NCBI GenBank assembly: GCA_900542805.1 | Contig: UQOW01000007.1 | Coordinates: 13,753-77,752, forward strand | Direction of reading: 5' to 3' | DNA length: 64,000 bases | From: an uncultured Sutterella sp. | GTDB lineage: Bacteria; Pseudomonadota; Gammaproteobacteria; Burkholderiales; Burkholderiaceae_F | Part shown: positions 9,194 to 18,340 of the stretch, piece by piece | Layout: every line of letters starts with the position of its first letter | How positions within the stretch are numbered: the stretch's first letter is position 1 | The notes under the pieces: model-generated | Databases searched by the model: none | The model's input: only the letters and a program-made list of their open reading frames with translations | Told to the model about the DNA's origin: nothing | Made by a program: the position numbers and the translations under genes

Positions 9194-9247
9194 AAGCCCC
9201 GCGCGCCTGTCTTGGTATTGCAAGGCAGAGACGACACGGGGCTTTTT
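9194..9247 (+). terminator. Terminator after rpmA
   Basis: AAGCCCCG (9194-9201) pairs with CGGGGCTT (9237-9244) followed by a run of T; a smaller CTTG/CAAG hairpin sits at the tip. Only 26 nt separate it from the obg start, so obg transcription probably depends on partial read-through or a very close promoter. Confidence 0.8.
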
Positions 9248-9272
9248 CTGTCTTTTTTAAAAAGGGACCGAC

Positions 9273-10373
9273 GTGAAATTCGTTGATGAAGCCAGAATTG
9301 AAGTCCAAGGCGGTAACGGGGGTAACGGAGTCGCTAGTTTTCGCCGGGAAAAATTCATTCCGAAGGGAGGCCCGGACGGCGGAGACGGAGGTCGAGGAGG
9401 TTCGGTTTACGTCGTAGCGGATCGAAACCTCAATACATTGATTGATTACCGGTACGCTCGCAAGTTCTTTGCCAAAAACGGAGAGAACGGACGCGGAGCC
9501 GATTGCTTCGGTGCCGGCGCTCCTGATATCGTTCTGAAGGTGCCTGTCGGAACCTTGATTGTCGACGAGACAACGGGCGAGACGGTTGCAGACTTAATCA
9601 AGCACGGCAGTCGAGCACTTCTTGCGGCCGGCGGCAAAGGGGGGCTCGGAAATCTGCACTTTAAATCGAGTACGAACCGGGCACCGCGCCAGGCTACAAA
9701 GGGCGAGGCAGGACAGTATCGTCAATTGCACTTGGAGTTGAAGGTTTTAGCCGATGTGGGTCTGCTCGGGATGCCAAATGCCGGGAAGTCCACCTTTATC
9801 AGCGCCGTTTCCAATGCGCGCCCGAAGGTTGCCGATTATCCCTTTACGACCCTTGTTCCGCACCTAGGAGTTGTCCGTATCGGTGCCGAACAAAGTTTCG
9901 TGATTGCCGATATCCCGGGATTGGTTGAAGGCGCAAGTGAAGGCGCCGGTCTCGGTCACCTGTTTTTAAGACACCTATCTCGCACGAGTCTTTTGCTCCA
10001 CATTGTCGATTGCGCACCGTTAGATCCGGAGGTCAATCCTGCGTCTCAGGCTCGGGCTTTAGTCCGGGAGCTTGAAAAGTACAATCCGGAATTGGCGGCA
10101 AAACCGCGTTGGGTGGTTTTAAATAAAGTCGATTTGCTCAACGAGGATGAGCGAATCCAGCGCATCAAGACTCTTAAAGAGGCCCTGGCTTCCGACAGAC
10201 GGCCTTTCTTTGTGATGAGTGCGGCAACGCGCGAGGGGACTCAGGAATTAATTAATGCGATTGCCACGCATCTAGATGGGGCACGCAGGAAGGTTCGGGA
10301 GCAAGAAGAAACGCTTCACGAAGACGTCCGATTTTCTCGTAATGAAGAAACCGACGGAGAGGAACATGTCTGA
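9273..10373 (+). CDS. obgE: GTPase Obg (CgtA)
   Basis: Essential GTPase acting in late 50S assembly and stress control. The 366 residues show the glycine-rich Obg fold at the N terminus (GGNGGNGVASFRREK, then GGxGGxGG repeats, residues 1-160) and a GTPase domain with GMPNAGKST near 168, DIPG near 215 and NKVD near 287. The extra C-terminal tail is short and acidic, as in betaproteobacteria. GTG start at 9273. It follows rplU-rpmA, the common bacterial order, and overlaps proB by 8 nt. Confidence 0.96.
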   Translation: MKFVDEARIEVQGGNGGNGVASFRREKFIPKGGPDGGDGGRGGSVYVVADRNLNTLIDYRYARKFFAKNGENGRGADCFGAGAPDIVLKVPVGTLIVDETTGETVADLIKHGSRALLAAGGKGGLGNLHFKSSTNRAPRQATKGEAGQYRQLHLELKVLADVGLLGMPNAGKSTFISAVSNARPKVADYPFTTLVPHLGVVRIGAEQSFVIADIPGLVEGASEGAGLGHLFLRHLSRTSLLLHIVDCAPLDPEVNPASQARALVRELEKYNPELAAKPRWVVLNKVDLLNEDERIQRIKTLKEALASDRRPFFVMSAATREGTQELINAIATHLDGARRKVREQEETLHEDVRFSRNEETDGEEHV

Positions 10374-11490
10374 ATCCGTACTCAAACAGGCTCGTCGCAT
10401 TGTCGTTAAAGTCGGCAGTGCTCTTGTGACTAACGACGGTCGAGGACTGGACCGCAAGGCTGTTTCCAACTGGGCTCGCCAAATTGCGGCGTTGCAAAAA
10501 AGCGGCAAGGAAGTGATTTTTGTCAGTTCCGGCGCCATTGCCGAGGGTGTTTTGCGCTTAGGTTGGAACAAACGCCCGAGTGCGGTGTCTCAACTGCAAG
10601 CCGCAGCGGCGGTCGGACAGATGGGCTTGGCACAGGCCTACGAAGAAAGCTTTTCCGCTTACGGCATTAAAACGGCTCAAATTCTTTTGACACACGCAGA
10701 CTTGGCAGACCGCGAACGATATTTAAATGCCCGTTCGACCTTGACGGAATTAACGGCGCTCGGCGTAGTTCCGGTCATTAACGAAAATGATACGGTCGTT
10801 ACCGACGAAATTAAGGTCGGAGACAACGACACGCTCGGCGCGCTGGTCGCGAATTTAATTCTTGCCGACGTTCTTGTGATTTTGACCGATCAGAAAGGCC
10901 TTTTTTCGGCCGATCCTCGCAAAGATCCGACGGCAACGTTTATTGCCAGTGCGCGTGCCGGCGACCCGGCGTTAGAAAAGATGGCCGGGGGTGCTGCTAG
11001 TGCTCTTTCCAAGGGCGGCATGATTACCAAAGTACTTGCCGCTAAACGCGCCGCTCGCTCGGGAGCCGCGACGGTGATTGTCTCCGGTCGTGAATCCGAT
11101 GTGTTGATTCGCTTGGCTTCGGGAGAGACCATCGGAACGGAGCTTGTCAGTGACGCCGTGCCGATGCACGCTCGGGAAAAGTGGATTGCCGACCACTTAA
11201 GAAGCGACGGGGCGGTTTGCATCGATGGGGGCGCCCAAAGAGCGCTGACCGAACGCCATACCAGCTTACTTCCTGTCGGCATCAAAGCTGTTTACGGAGA
11301 GTTTTTGCGCGGGGATGTGGTTTCGTGTCTGAACGAGGCCGGAAAAGAAATTGCCCGAGGGATTGTCAACTACTCGTCCGGCGAAGTGCGTCAAATTGCT
11401 GGGTTGCAGTCCGAAGAGCTCGGGGCCGTTCTCGGCATCGTGGGTCACCCCGAGGTCATTCACAAAGACAACCTTGTGCTTTTTTCCTAA
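10366..11490 (+). CDS. proB: Glutamate 5-kinase
   Basis: Phosphorylates glutamate to gamma-glutamyl phosphate, the first step of proline synthesis. An amino acid kinase domain occupies residues 1 to about 260 (VVKVGSAL, SSGAIAEG, NENDTV, GDNDTLGA), followed by a PUA domain to residue 374 (YGEFLRGDVV, GIVNYSS). Start: ATG at 10366 has GGAGAGG just upstream and overlaps the obg stop; a longer in-frame ORF from 10276 is antisense-free but lies inside obg. proA is not in the window. Its TAA overlaps the trmL stop on the other strand. Confidence 0.95.
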   Translation: MSESVLKQARRIVVKVGSALVTNDGRGLDRKAVSNWARQIAALQKSGKEVIFVSSGAIAEGVLRLGWNKRPSAVSQLQAAAAVGQMGLAQAYEESFSAYGIKTAQILLTHADLADRERYLNARSTLTELTALGVVPVINENDTVVTDEIKVGDNDTLGALVANLILADVLVILTDQKGLFSADPRKDPTATFIASARAGDPALEKMAGGAASALSKGGMITKVLAAKRAARSGAATVIVSGRESDVLIRLASGETIGTELVSDAVPMHAREKWIADHLRSDGAVCIDGGAQRALTERHTSLLPVGIKAVYGEFLRGDVVSCLNEAGKEIARGIVNYSSGEVRQIAGLQSEELGAVLGIVGHPEVIHKDNLVLFS

Positions 11491-11957
11491 GAACCGCCTG
11501 CGTATCCGTTTTGCCGCCACGCTTCGAAAACCGTGACGGCAACGGCGTTACTTAAATTTAGGGATCGGTTGCCCGGAATCATCGGCAATCGGATACGTTG
11601 CTCGGAGGGAAAGGCATTGCGAATGGCATCAGGCAACCCGTGTCCTTCGCTTCCGAAAATAAGCCAATCGCCCGGATGAAACGTTGCTTTGGAAAAGATT
11701 CCCGAGCCTTTGGTCGTCATGGCAAAAATACGACAGCGGTCGGGATCGGCTTTCTCAAGGAAATCTTCCCAACTCTTGTAGACCGTCATGAGCGTCATTT
11801 CGTGATAGTCCAGACCGGCACGAATCAGATGTTTGTCGTCGATACTGAATCCCAATGGCTCGACAAGATGCAATTGGCATCCCGTATTGGCACAAAGACG
11901 AATGATATTTCCCGTATTCGGCGGGATTTCCGGGTACACAAGAACAACGTGGAACAT
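11487..11957 (-). CDS. trmL: tRNA (cytidine(34)-2'-O)-methyltransferase
   Basis: SPOUT-class enzyme that 2'-O-methylates the wobble base of tRNA-Leu isoacceptors. The 156 residues start with the family opening VVLVYPEIPPNTGNIIRLCANTG and end with the SAM-binding knot GSEGHGLP, LPMIPGNRSLNLSNAVAV. The ATG is 2 nt from the rpoH stop, so it is the last gene of the ftsYEX-rpoH-trmL run. Confidence 0.93.
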   Translation of the reverse strand: MFHVVLVYPEIPPNTGNIIRLCANTGCQLHLVEPLGFSIDDKHLIRAGLDYHEMTLMTVYKSWEDFLEKADPDRCRIFAMTTKGSGIFSKATFHPGDWLIFGSEGHGLPDAIRNAFPSEQRIRLPMIPGNRSLNLSNAVAVTVFEAWRQNGYAGGS

Positions 11958-11959
11958 AG

Positions 11960-12940
11960 TTATTTTTTCTCATCCCGAGAGGGTTCGCGGAGCATACTCT
12001 CGCGCATCTTCGCCAGGGCCTTCTTTTCAATTTGACGGACGCGCTCGGAGGAGATGCCGAATTCATCGGCCAGTTCCTGCAACGTCATCGGTGCCGTATT
12101 GCCGTCGGCATCTTCGGCAAGCCAACGCGCTTCGATTACTCGGCGCGAGCGCGGGTCAAGTTCTTTTAAGGCCGCACGCAATTTGGCTTTGGTGTGCGAT
12201 TCGGTGTCTTTTTGCTCGACGTCTTCAAGCGGAGTCGGTTCCTCGGAGGCTAAGTAATCGATCGGGGCAAAGCTGTTTCCTTCCTCGTCGTCGCTGTCGG
12301 ACCCTTCCATCGATAAATCCGCACCCCCCATGCGCTTTTCCATCTCGAGAACTTCGTCGGGTTTTACGTCGAGGGTCTGAGCGATATGTTCGGCCTCGGG
12401 CTTTGTGAGCGACTTGTCGCTTTCTTTCATCTGGCGCAGGTTAAAAAAGAGTTTGCGCTGATTTTTCGTTGTCGCCACTTTCACCAGTCGCCAGTTGCGA
12501 ATGACGTAATCTTGAATTTCCGAACGAATCCAGTGAACGGCAAACGTCATGAGCCGAACGCCCTTGTCCGGATCAAAATGTTTGACGGCTTTCATCAGAC
12601 CGATATTGCCTTCCTGAATGAGGTCGGCATGTGGGAGTCCGTACCCTAGATAGCCTCGAGCCACGGAAACAACGAGTCGCAAGTGGCTGAAAATAAGCTT
12701 TTGGGCAGCCGTCAGGTCGTTTTTGTCGCGCAGTTGAACGGCTAAGGAATGCTCTTCTTGCGCACTTAAAACCGGAGCAGCATTAGCCGCGCGAATATAG
12801 GCATCGATGTCGCCCAAGCTCGGCGGAAGCAGGGCCGGGACGTTGGACTTGTAGGGGACAAGAGCAGCGCCGGATTTGCGCTCGGGACTTTTGGTGTTCT
12901 CTCCGGGGGCTTGGGCGGAAATAGGCTCGACTTGACTCAT
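11960..12940 (-). CDS. rpoH: RNA polymerase sigma-32 factor (heat shock)
   Basis: Directs transcription of heat-shock genes. The 326 residues contain region 2 (HLRLVVSVARGY, DLIQEGNIGLMKAV), the RpoH box (KNQRKLFFNLR near residue 155) that separates it from RpoD and RpoS, and region 4 with a helix-turn-helix (LQELADEFGISSERVRQIE). The N terminus is about 30 residues longer than in E. coli and an acidic insert (near 215-235) sits between regions 3 and 4. It follows ftsX by 60 nt, matching the ftsYEX-rpoH order of gammaproteobacteria. No heat-shock or sigma-E promoter was recognisable in those 60 nt. Confidence 0.94.
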   Translation of the reverse strand: MSQVEPISAQAPGENTKSPERKSGAALVPYKSNVPALLPPSLGDIDAYIRAANAAPVLSAQEEHSLAVQLRDKNDLTAAQKLIFSHLRLVVSVARGYLGYGLPHADLIQEGNIGLMKAVKHFDPDKGVRLMTFAVHWIRSEIQDYVIRNWRLVKVATTKNQRKLFFNLRQMKESDKSLTKPEAEHIAQTLDVKPDEVLEMEKRMGGADLSMEGSDSDDEEGNSFAPIDYLASEEPTPLEDVEQKDTESHTKAKLRAALKELDPRSRRVIEARWLAEDADGNTAPMTLQELADEFGISSERVRQIEKKALAKMRESMLREPSRDEKK

Positions 12941-13000
12941 AGTGGAGAAACTGTAACACGCTCTAGGGGAACTGAAAACGACGGGTGACGGAAAATCGTA

Positions 13001-13906
13001 TCAGTTTGTTTTGCATTCCTTGCGTATGGCTGCCGAGGCAGCTAGGTTCCCGATAATTGCCCCGAGACAGGCGGCGGCTAAGACGTAAACGGCGCACCAG
13101 TTCACTGCCGGTAGTGCCAGATGTAGGGTAACGGAATAAAGAGCAGCAAAATTGGCAACGGGTTCAGCCAAAAGTGCGATGGCAAGGCGTGTTAAGCCTA
13201 AACTGAAAAGGGCCGAGCAACCAAGCGTGATAAATCCGCGCCAGATGTACGGACGCTTGATAAAGCTCGGATACGCACCGAACAGATAGAGGGCTCGAAT
13301 TTCGGCTACTTGTGCGATTGTTGTTAAGCGGACGGAGGCAGCAATGACCAAAAGAACCAAAATGCAGACGATGGTGCCCAAAATGCCGGCGACGATGGTT
13401 ACCGCTTTTATAAGAGCGCCCACGTGCAAGGCCCACGTGTCGTCATAAGCGACCGAGTCAACTTCCGAGAGTTTTTCAATATTCCCGGCCAGCGTACGAA
13501 TCTGATCACGTGTGGCGGTTTTTTTACACGTTGCAACGATTAAATCTGGCAAGGGATTGGTTTTGGATTGTCGGGTTTTAATGCCGAGGCTGGCGTTAAC
13601 GGAGGCAAGAGCCTCGGCTTTCGGGATAATCCGAATGTGATCGATAATCGGAGAGGATTCGATTTTCTGCGCCAATTGTCGAACGGTTTTCTCACCGGCA
13701 CTGCGTTGGGCAAAGACCGTGATTTCCGTCACAAGCGGGACGGACACAATCGGTTGCGAGAGCGACCAAGCCAGGGTACCGAGGAAAAACGGGATGGTCA
13801 GGGTAAACCCAGCAAGTGACAAAGCGAGGAAAAACTGACCGAAGGCGCCAAAAATGCCGCTCATGGTTCGCGAGAAAGCCCAACGCCAAGCAGAGAAAAG
13901 CCTCAT
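13001..13906 (-). CDS. ftsX: Cell division protein FtsX
   Basis: Membrane subunit of the FtsEX divisome complex, which activates septal peptidoglycan hydrolysis through a periplasmic EnvC-type protein. The 301 residues give one N-terminal membrane segment (near 20-45), a periplasmic domain (about 50-165), then three more membrane segments (near 175-200, 225-245, 265-290). It overlaps ftsE by 4 nt. The EnvC-like protein at 26548-28029 is its likely partner. Confidence 0.92.
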   Translation of the reverse strand: MRLFSAWRWAFSRTMSGIFGAFGQFFLALSLAGFTLTIPFFLGTLAWSLSQPIVSVPLVTEITVFAQRSAGEKTVRQLAQKIESSPIIDHIRIIPKAEALASVNASLGIKTRQSKTNPLPDLIVATCKKTATRDQIRTLAGNIEKLSEVDSVAYDDTWALHVGALIKAVTIVAGILGTIVCILVLLVIAASVRLTTIAQVAEIRALYLFGAYPSFIKRPYIWRGFITLGCSALFSLGLTRLAIALLAEPVANFAALYSVTLHLALPAVNWCAVYVLAAACLGAIIGNLAASAAIRKECKTN

Positions 13907-14565
13907 CGTACGTCTCCGAGCCCTAATTGAATCGGGCGACAGGGTACGGAACTCGGCGAAAGTTCCAAGTGTGAGGCGACGATGACGGCAACTCCGTATC
14001 GGGAAAAGTCGGCCAAAAGGTCCATGAGTTTTTGGGCGTTATCCACGTCCAAATTGGCGGCCGGTTCATCGGCCAAAATCAAAACAGGGTGGTTGACAAC
14101 GGCCCGGGCCAGACAGGCTTGTTGCTTTTCACCGGCCGAAAGTTTTGCCGGAAGTAAGGGCGCAAGCGAGAGAATGCCGCAACGCTCCAAAGCGGCTAAA
14201 GCCCGTTTTTTGGCTTCGTGAAACGATTCGTCGGCAGCAATGGCCGGTAGCATGACGTTTTCGAGCACGGTGCGGTCTTCTAAAAGCAGACCGCCCTGAA
14301 TCATGATGCCCATCGTGCGGCGTAACCACAGTCGTTGCCTCGGGGTAAAGTCGTTAATAAGTTCTCCGGCCACGAGAACTTTGCCCGAAGTCGGTGTCAT
14401 TAGTCCGGCAACAAGGCGAAGGGCTAAGGACTTTCCGGATCCCGTCGGTCCGTGCAGGCAAACAAATTCGCCGCGCGTGACGTTAAAGGTAAGCGGCGGA
14501 ATCGGGCGAACGTCGGGAAGTTCACAGACGGCGTTCACAAGTTCCACAAGCGGCGCATTAATCAC
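13903..14565 (-). CDS. ftsE: Cell division ATP-binding protein FtsE
   Basis: ABC ATPase partner of FtsX at the septum. The 220 residues carry Walker A GPTGSGKS near 35-42, a Q-loop, the signature LSAGEKQ (the usual LSGGEQQ has one Gly replaced by Ala here), Walker B LILADEPAANLD near 155, and a switch His (ASHLE). Translationally coupled to ftsY (8-nt overlap) and ftsX. Confidence 0.92.
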   Translation of the reverse strand: MINAPLVELVNAVCELPDVRPIPPLTFNVTRGEFVCLHGPTGSGKSLALRLVAGLMTPTSGKVLVAGELINDFTPRQRLWLRRTMGIMIQGGLLLEDRTVLENVMLPAIAADESFHEAKKRALAALERCGILSLAPLLPAKLSAGEKQQACLARAVVNHPVLILADEPAANLDVDNAQKLMDLLADFSRYGVAVIVASHLELSPSSVPCRPIQLGLGDVR

Positions 14566-15484
14566 GGTATTCGCCTCGCTCGATGCCTAACAGGGCATCG
14601 GCATAAGAGTGTGCCTGAAACGGTTGTAAGTCATCAATCTGTTCGCCTACACCGATAAAGTAAATCGGAAGGGGCTTTTGACGGTTTTGCTCGGCAATAG
14701 CGACAAGAACGCCGCCTTTGGCCGAACCGTCGAGTTTTGTGACAATGAGCCCTGTTAGGTCTGCTGCCTGATTAAAGGCCGTAACCTGAGTTAAGGCATT
14801 TTGACCAGTCGTGCCGTCGACAACAAGGATAACTTCGTGTGGGGCTCCGGGCAGGGCTTTCCCAGCGGCATGTCGTACACGCGATAGTTCTGCCATCAAG
14901 TGAGTCTGTGTCGGTAAGCGCCCTGCCGTATCAACGATGATGACATCGGTACCGCGAGCCCGCGCAGCGGCAATTGCATCAAAAGCCACGGCGGCCGGGT
15001 CGCCTCCGGTTTGGGCGATGACATCGATTTTGTTCCGCTCGGCCCAGATATCGAGTTGCTCGCGTGCCGCGGCACGGAACGTGTCGCCTGCCGCTAAAAG
15101 AACGGTTTTTCCCTGTGAAGCAAACCACTTGGCGATTTTTCCGATGCTTGTGGTCTTACCGGCACCGTTCACACCCACCATCATAAGAACCAAGGGTTTG
15201 TTCGCGTCGGTTCGAAGGGTTTTCTCAACAGTTTCAAGTCGCGCGGCGATTTCGTCGCGAAGGGCGAGACGAACTTGTTCGGGGGTACGCAAACCCTGAA
15301 GTTTTACGGTATCCCTCAGACGCTTTAAGATGTCCGTCGTCGTGCGGATGCCGACATCGGCGGCGATGAGTGTTTCTTCGAGATCCTCGAAAAACACTTC
15401 GTCAATCACGGCGCCGGAAAAAAGACCGGCCAGTTGAATCCGAGACCGTTCAAGACCTTGTTTTAAGTGTGAAAAAAAACTCAT
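14558..15484 (-). CDS. ftsY: Signal recognition particle receptor FtsY
   Basis: SRP receptor GTPase targeting ribosomes to the inner membrane. The 308 residues form an NG domain only: GVNGAGKTTSIGKIA near 112, DTAGRLPTQ near 195, and TKLDGSAKGG near 250. The long acidic A domain of E. coli FtsY is absent. Start: ATG at 15484 (MSFFSHLKQGL) is chosen over the in-frame start at 15568, which would run through the divergent rsmD start. First gene of ftsY-ftsE-ftsX-rpoH-trmL. Confidence 0.92.
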   Translation of the reverse strand: MSFFSHLKQGLERSRIQLAGLFSGAVIDEVFFEDLEETLIAADVGIRTTTDILKRLRDTVKLQGLRTPEQVRLALRDEIAARLETVEKTLRTDANKPLVLMMVGVNGAGKTTSIGKIAKWFASQGKTVLLAAGDTFRAAAREQLDIWAERNKIDVIAQTGGDPAAVAFDAIAAARARGTDVIIVDTAGRLPTQTHLMAELSRVRHAAGKALPGAPHEVILVVDGTTGQNALTQVTAFNQAADLTGLIVTKLDGSAKGGVLVAIAEQNRQKPLPIYFIGVGEQIDDLQPFQAHSYADALLGIERGEYRD

Positions 15485-15494
15485 TGGTAAGCCG

Positions 15495-16115
15495 ATGAAA
15501 AAAACCGTGAGAAAAAATTCAAACGCTAGTTTAGCAACAGCAAGGGCCGCAGGGGGCGTCGTCCGCATTGTGGGCGGAAGCTACAAGCGAACCCCGATTA
15601 AGGTTGCAGATTTTGTCGGCTTGCGCCCGACGCCCGAGCGCGTTCGCGAGACGGTTTTTGACTGGATAGCGCACCTGATCGGGGGATGTGCCGGGCACAC
15701 GTTTTGCGACATGTTTGCCGGAAGCGGGGCGCTCGGTCTTGAGGCGGCTAGTCGCGGGGGCGATAAAGTCGTCTCAATCGATAAGAACCGAGCCTGCACA
15801 AAGGCCATTGCCGGTCTTGTTCAAAAACTCGGAGCTACTTCTTGCGTTCAGGTCGTGTGTGCAGATGCGATACAGTATCTGGAAAAGACCGAGGAACTCT
15901 TTGATGTGATTTTCATCGATCCCCCGTTTGCCACGTGCCTGCAGCTGAAGGCTGCAGGCGCGGCTCGGACACGCTTGCGCAAAGGAGGGCTAATCTACGT
16001 CGAAAGCGATAAATCTATTTCGGAGGCTGATTTTCAGGCGCTCGGATTATCCATTTTGCGTCAGGGAAAAGCCGGACAGGTGCATTTTTTTGTCCTCAAG
16101 GCGGATTTTCCGTAG
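15495..16115 (+). CDS. rsmD: 16S rRNA (guanine(966)-N(2))-methyltransferase
   Basis: Modifies G966 of 16S rRNA in the 30S subunit. The 206 residues show the family N-terminal block (RIVGGSYKRTPI, GLRPTPERVRETVFDWI), the SAM site DMFAGSGALGLEAASRG near 75 and the catalytic DPPF near 145. It is divergent from ftsY with only 10 nt between start codons, so the promoters overlap coding sequence. coaD follows by 32 nt, the standard order. Confidence 0.94.
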   Translation: MKKTVRKNSNASLATARAAGGVVRIVGGSYKRTPIKVADFVGLRPTPERVRETVFDWIAHLIGGCAGHTFCDMFAGSGALGLEAASRGGDKVVSIDKNRACTKAIAGLVQKLGATSCVQVVCADAIQYLEKTEELFDVIFIDPPFATCLQLKAAGAARTRLRKGGLIYVESDKSISEADFQALGLSILRQGKAGQVHFFVLKADFP

Positions 16116-16147
16116 AATGCCCAATACTGACCGGAAACGGGGTTGAT

Positions 16148-16633
16148 ATGACCTGTGCGGTATTTCCCGGGACCTTCGATCCGATGACCCTGGGACATAT
16201 GGATATTGTTCGTCGGGCGGCCGGCATTTTCGATACGGTGATTGTTGCCGTAGCCGAGAGTGCGGCAAAAAACCCGCTCTTGACCCTTAAAGAGCGTATG
16301 GATTTGGCCCGAGAGTTGACAGAGGGTATGCCGGGCGTATCGGTCGAAGGCTTTTCCGGCCTTTTGAGTGATTTTGTTGTAAGTCGTGGGGCGTCCGTCG
16401 TTGTTCGCGGCATGCGTCCTGTGGGTGATTTTGCTAATGAGTACCAGATGGCGGCGACAAACCGTCTTCTGATGCCCGGAGTGGAGACGGTATTTCTGAT
16501 GCCCTCTGCTCAATATCAGTTCGTTAAGGGCTCCCTTGTTCGGGAGATAGTCAGAATGGGAGGCAGTGTGTCGGCCTTTGTTGCGCCGGCCGCGACCAAA
16601 GCACTCGCGGCCAAACTTCGTACACGGGATTAG
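16148..16633 (+). CDS. coaD: Phosphopantetheine adenylyltransferase
   Basis: Penultimate step of coenzyme A synthesis: 4'-phosphopantetheine plus ATP gives dephospho-CoA. The 161 residues contain GTFDPMTLGHMDIV at the start (TxGH nucleotide site), RGMRPVGDFANEYQMA near 90, and the late KGSLVREI segment. Length and order next to rsmD match the family. A GGGGTTG site precedes the ATG. Confidence 0.96.
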   Translation: MTCAVFPGTFDPMTLGHMDIVRRAAGIFDTVIVAVAESAAKNPLLTLKERMDLARELTEGMPGVSVEGFSGLLSDFVVSRGASVVVRGMRPVGDFANEYQMAATNRLLMPGVETVFLMPSAQYQFVKGSLVREIVRMGGSVSAFVAPAATKALAAKLRTRD

Positions 16634-16685
16634 TCGGTTTCCGACGTCCCGACCTTTTGACTTACCTATTTAAAGAGAATCAAAA

Positions 16686-18227
16686 ATGCAACCTTATGAT
16701 GCACAATGGTTATCCATTGTTCCGCCGATTGTCGCTATCGGCTTAGCCTTGATTACAAAGGAAGTTTTTTCCAGCTTGTTCATCGGCATTTTGACCGGCA
16801 CGCTTATTTACGCGTGCGGCACAGGTGCCAATATCGTGATGGGAACACTCGAGACAGCCTTCAAACTCATGGGCGCCAAGCTCGACTTTGACATCATTAT
16901 TTTCTGCTCCTTGCTCGGAGCGCTGGTTTATATTCTGAACATGTCGGGCGGCACGATGGCCTACGGCAGAGTCGCGGCCCGAGCCATTAAGTCGCGTCGC
17001 TCGTCTCTGATGTCGACAAGCGGTCTGGGTCTTGCAATTTTCATCGACGACTATTTCAGCTGTCTGACAGTCGGCACGGTGATGCGCCCGATGACGGATT
17101 TATATAGAGTCAGCCGCGAAAAGTTAGCCTACATTATCGATGCCACAGCCGCTCCTCTTTGCATCATTGCTCCGATTTCTTCGTGGGCGGCTGCTGTCGG
17201 ATCGTCCTTAAAGAGCACGGGCGCCTTTGACAACGAACTCGGCGCCTTCGTTGCGACGATTCCGTGGAACTTTTACGCACTCCTTTCGTTGCTGATGGTT
17301 TGGATGATTTGCATCAGTAACCGCGATTACGGTCCTATGCGTAAGGCTGAATTGCGGGCGGCGCGCGGCGAGATTTCGGAAGGAAAGATTCAGGAATCGA
17401 ATATTAAAGTCAGTCCGAAGGGCACTCCTTGGGACATGATTGTTCCATTGGTCGGTTTGATTGTTTTTGCCGTGCTCGGATTGATGTATTCGGGCGGCTA
17501 CTGGGGTGCCGAAGCACCGTACCGCGGATCATTTACGGCGGCTTTGGGAAATAGTTCCGCCTCTCCCTCGCTTGTTTGGGCCAGTTTCGGCGCCTTGGTT
17601 GTGGCGTTTGTCATGTATATTCCGCGTAAGCTCGTGACATTCTCCGAATTCATGAATGGTATTGTCGAAGGCATCCGTCTGATGCTTCCGGCGAACCTGA
17701 TTCTGATTTTGGCCTGGACGCTTTCCGGTGTTTGCCGTGATTTACTCTGCACGCCGCAGTTCGTGCAGTCGGTTGTGTTGCACACGGGTATGAGCGCGAT
17801 GTTCCTGCCGTTCTTCATCTTCCTGATTGCCGCTTTCTTGTCGTTCTCGACGGGCACGGCTTGGGGTACATTCGGCATCCTCATCCCGATTGTCGTTCCG
17901 ATTATCGTGGCCTTAGACCCGGGCCTGACGACCGTGGCGCTCTCGGCCACGTTGGCCGGTTCCGTGTTCGGCGATCACTGCTCACCGATTTCGGATACGA
18001 CAATTTTGGCTTCGGCCGGTGCCGGGTGTAGCCACATAGCTCATGTCACGACGCAATTGCCGTATGCCCTGACGGTTGCGGCCTGTGCGGCCATCGGATA
18101 CCTTGTGGCTGGAATGACGAGCGGATCGCTGATTTTGAGTTTCGGCGCGGCTGCCGGGACACTCGTGGTCGGGTTGCTGATTTTCCACGCACGTTCGGAG
18201 CGACTTGAACCCGACGCCAACCTGTAA
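16686..18227 (+). CDS. NhaC-type Na+/H+ antiporter family membrane protein
   Basis: Polytopic inner-membrane protein of 513 residues with about 12-13 predicted helices. The IDDYFSCLTVGTVMRPMTD segment near residue 120, the APISSWAAAVGSS segment near 160 and GDHCSPISDTTILASAGAGC near 435 are conserved in the NhaC/YuiF branch of ion transporters. Substrates in this family are Na+/H+ or amino-acid/H+ exchange, so I do not name the ion with certainty. A good hairpin terminator follows. It seems to be monocistronic. Confidence 0.85.
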   Translation: MQPYDAQWLSIVPPIVAIGLALITKEVFSSLFIGILTGTLIYACGTGANIVMGTLETAFKLMGAKLDFDIIIFCSLLGALVYILNMSGGTMAYGRVAARAIKSRRSSLMSTSGLGLAIFIDDYFSCLTVGTVMRPMTDLYRVSREKLAYIIDATAAPLCIIAPISSWAAAVGSSLKSTGAFDNELGAFVATIPWNFYALLSLLMVWMICISNRDYGPMRKAELRAARGEISEGKIQESNIKVSPKGTPWDMIVPLVGLIVFAVLGLMYSGGYWGAEAPYRGSFTAALGNSSASPSLVWASFGALVVAFVMYIPRKLVTFSEFMNGIVEGIRLMLPANLILILAWTLSGVCRDLLCTPQFVQSVVLHTGMSAMFLPFFIFLIAAFLSFSTGTAWGTFGILIPIVVPIIVALDPGLTTVALSATLAGSVFGDHCSPISDTTILASAGAGCSHIAHVTTQLPYALTVAACAAIGYLVAGMTSGSLILSFGAAAGTLVVGLLIFHARSERLEPDANL

Positions 18228-18244
18228 AGAGTTTTCGGTCGAAA

Positions 18245-18285
18245 AAATCGCGCTGATGGGGTCAAATCGGCGCGATTTCTCTTTT
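18245..18285 (+). terminator. Terminator after the NhaC-type gene
   Basis: AAATCGCGC (18245-18253) and GCGCGATTT (18270-18278) form a perfect 9-bp stem followed by CTCTTTT. Confidence 0.75.
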
Positions 18286-18340
18286 AACGAAGACTGAAAA
18301 TTATTAGAATCGGGAAAACTCTCCACAAGTCGCCAAAAGC

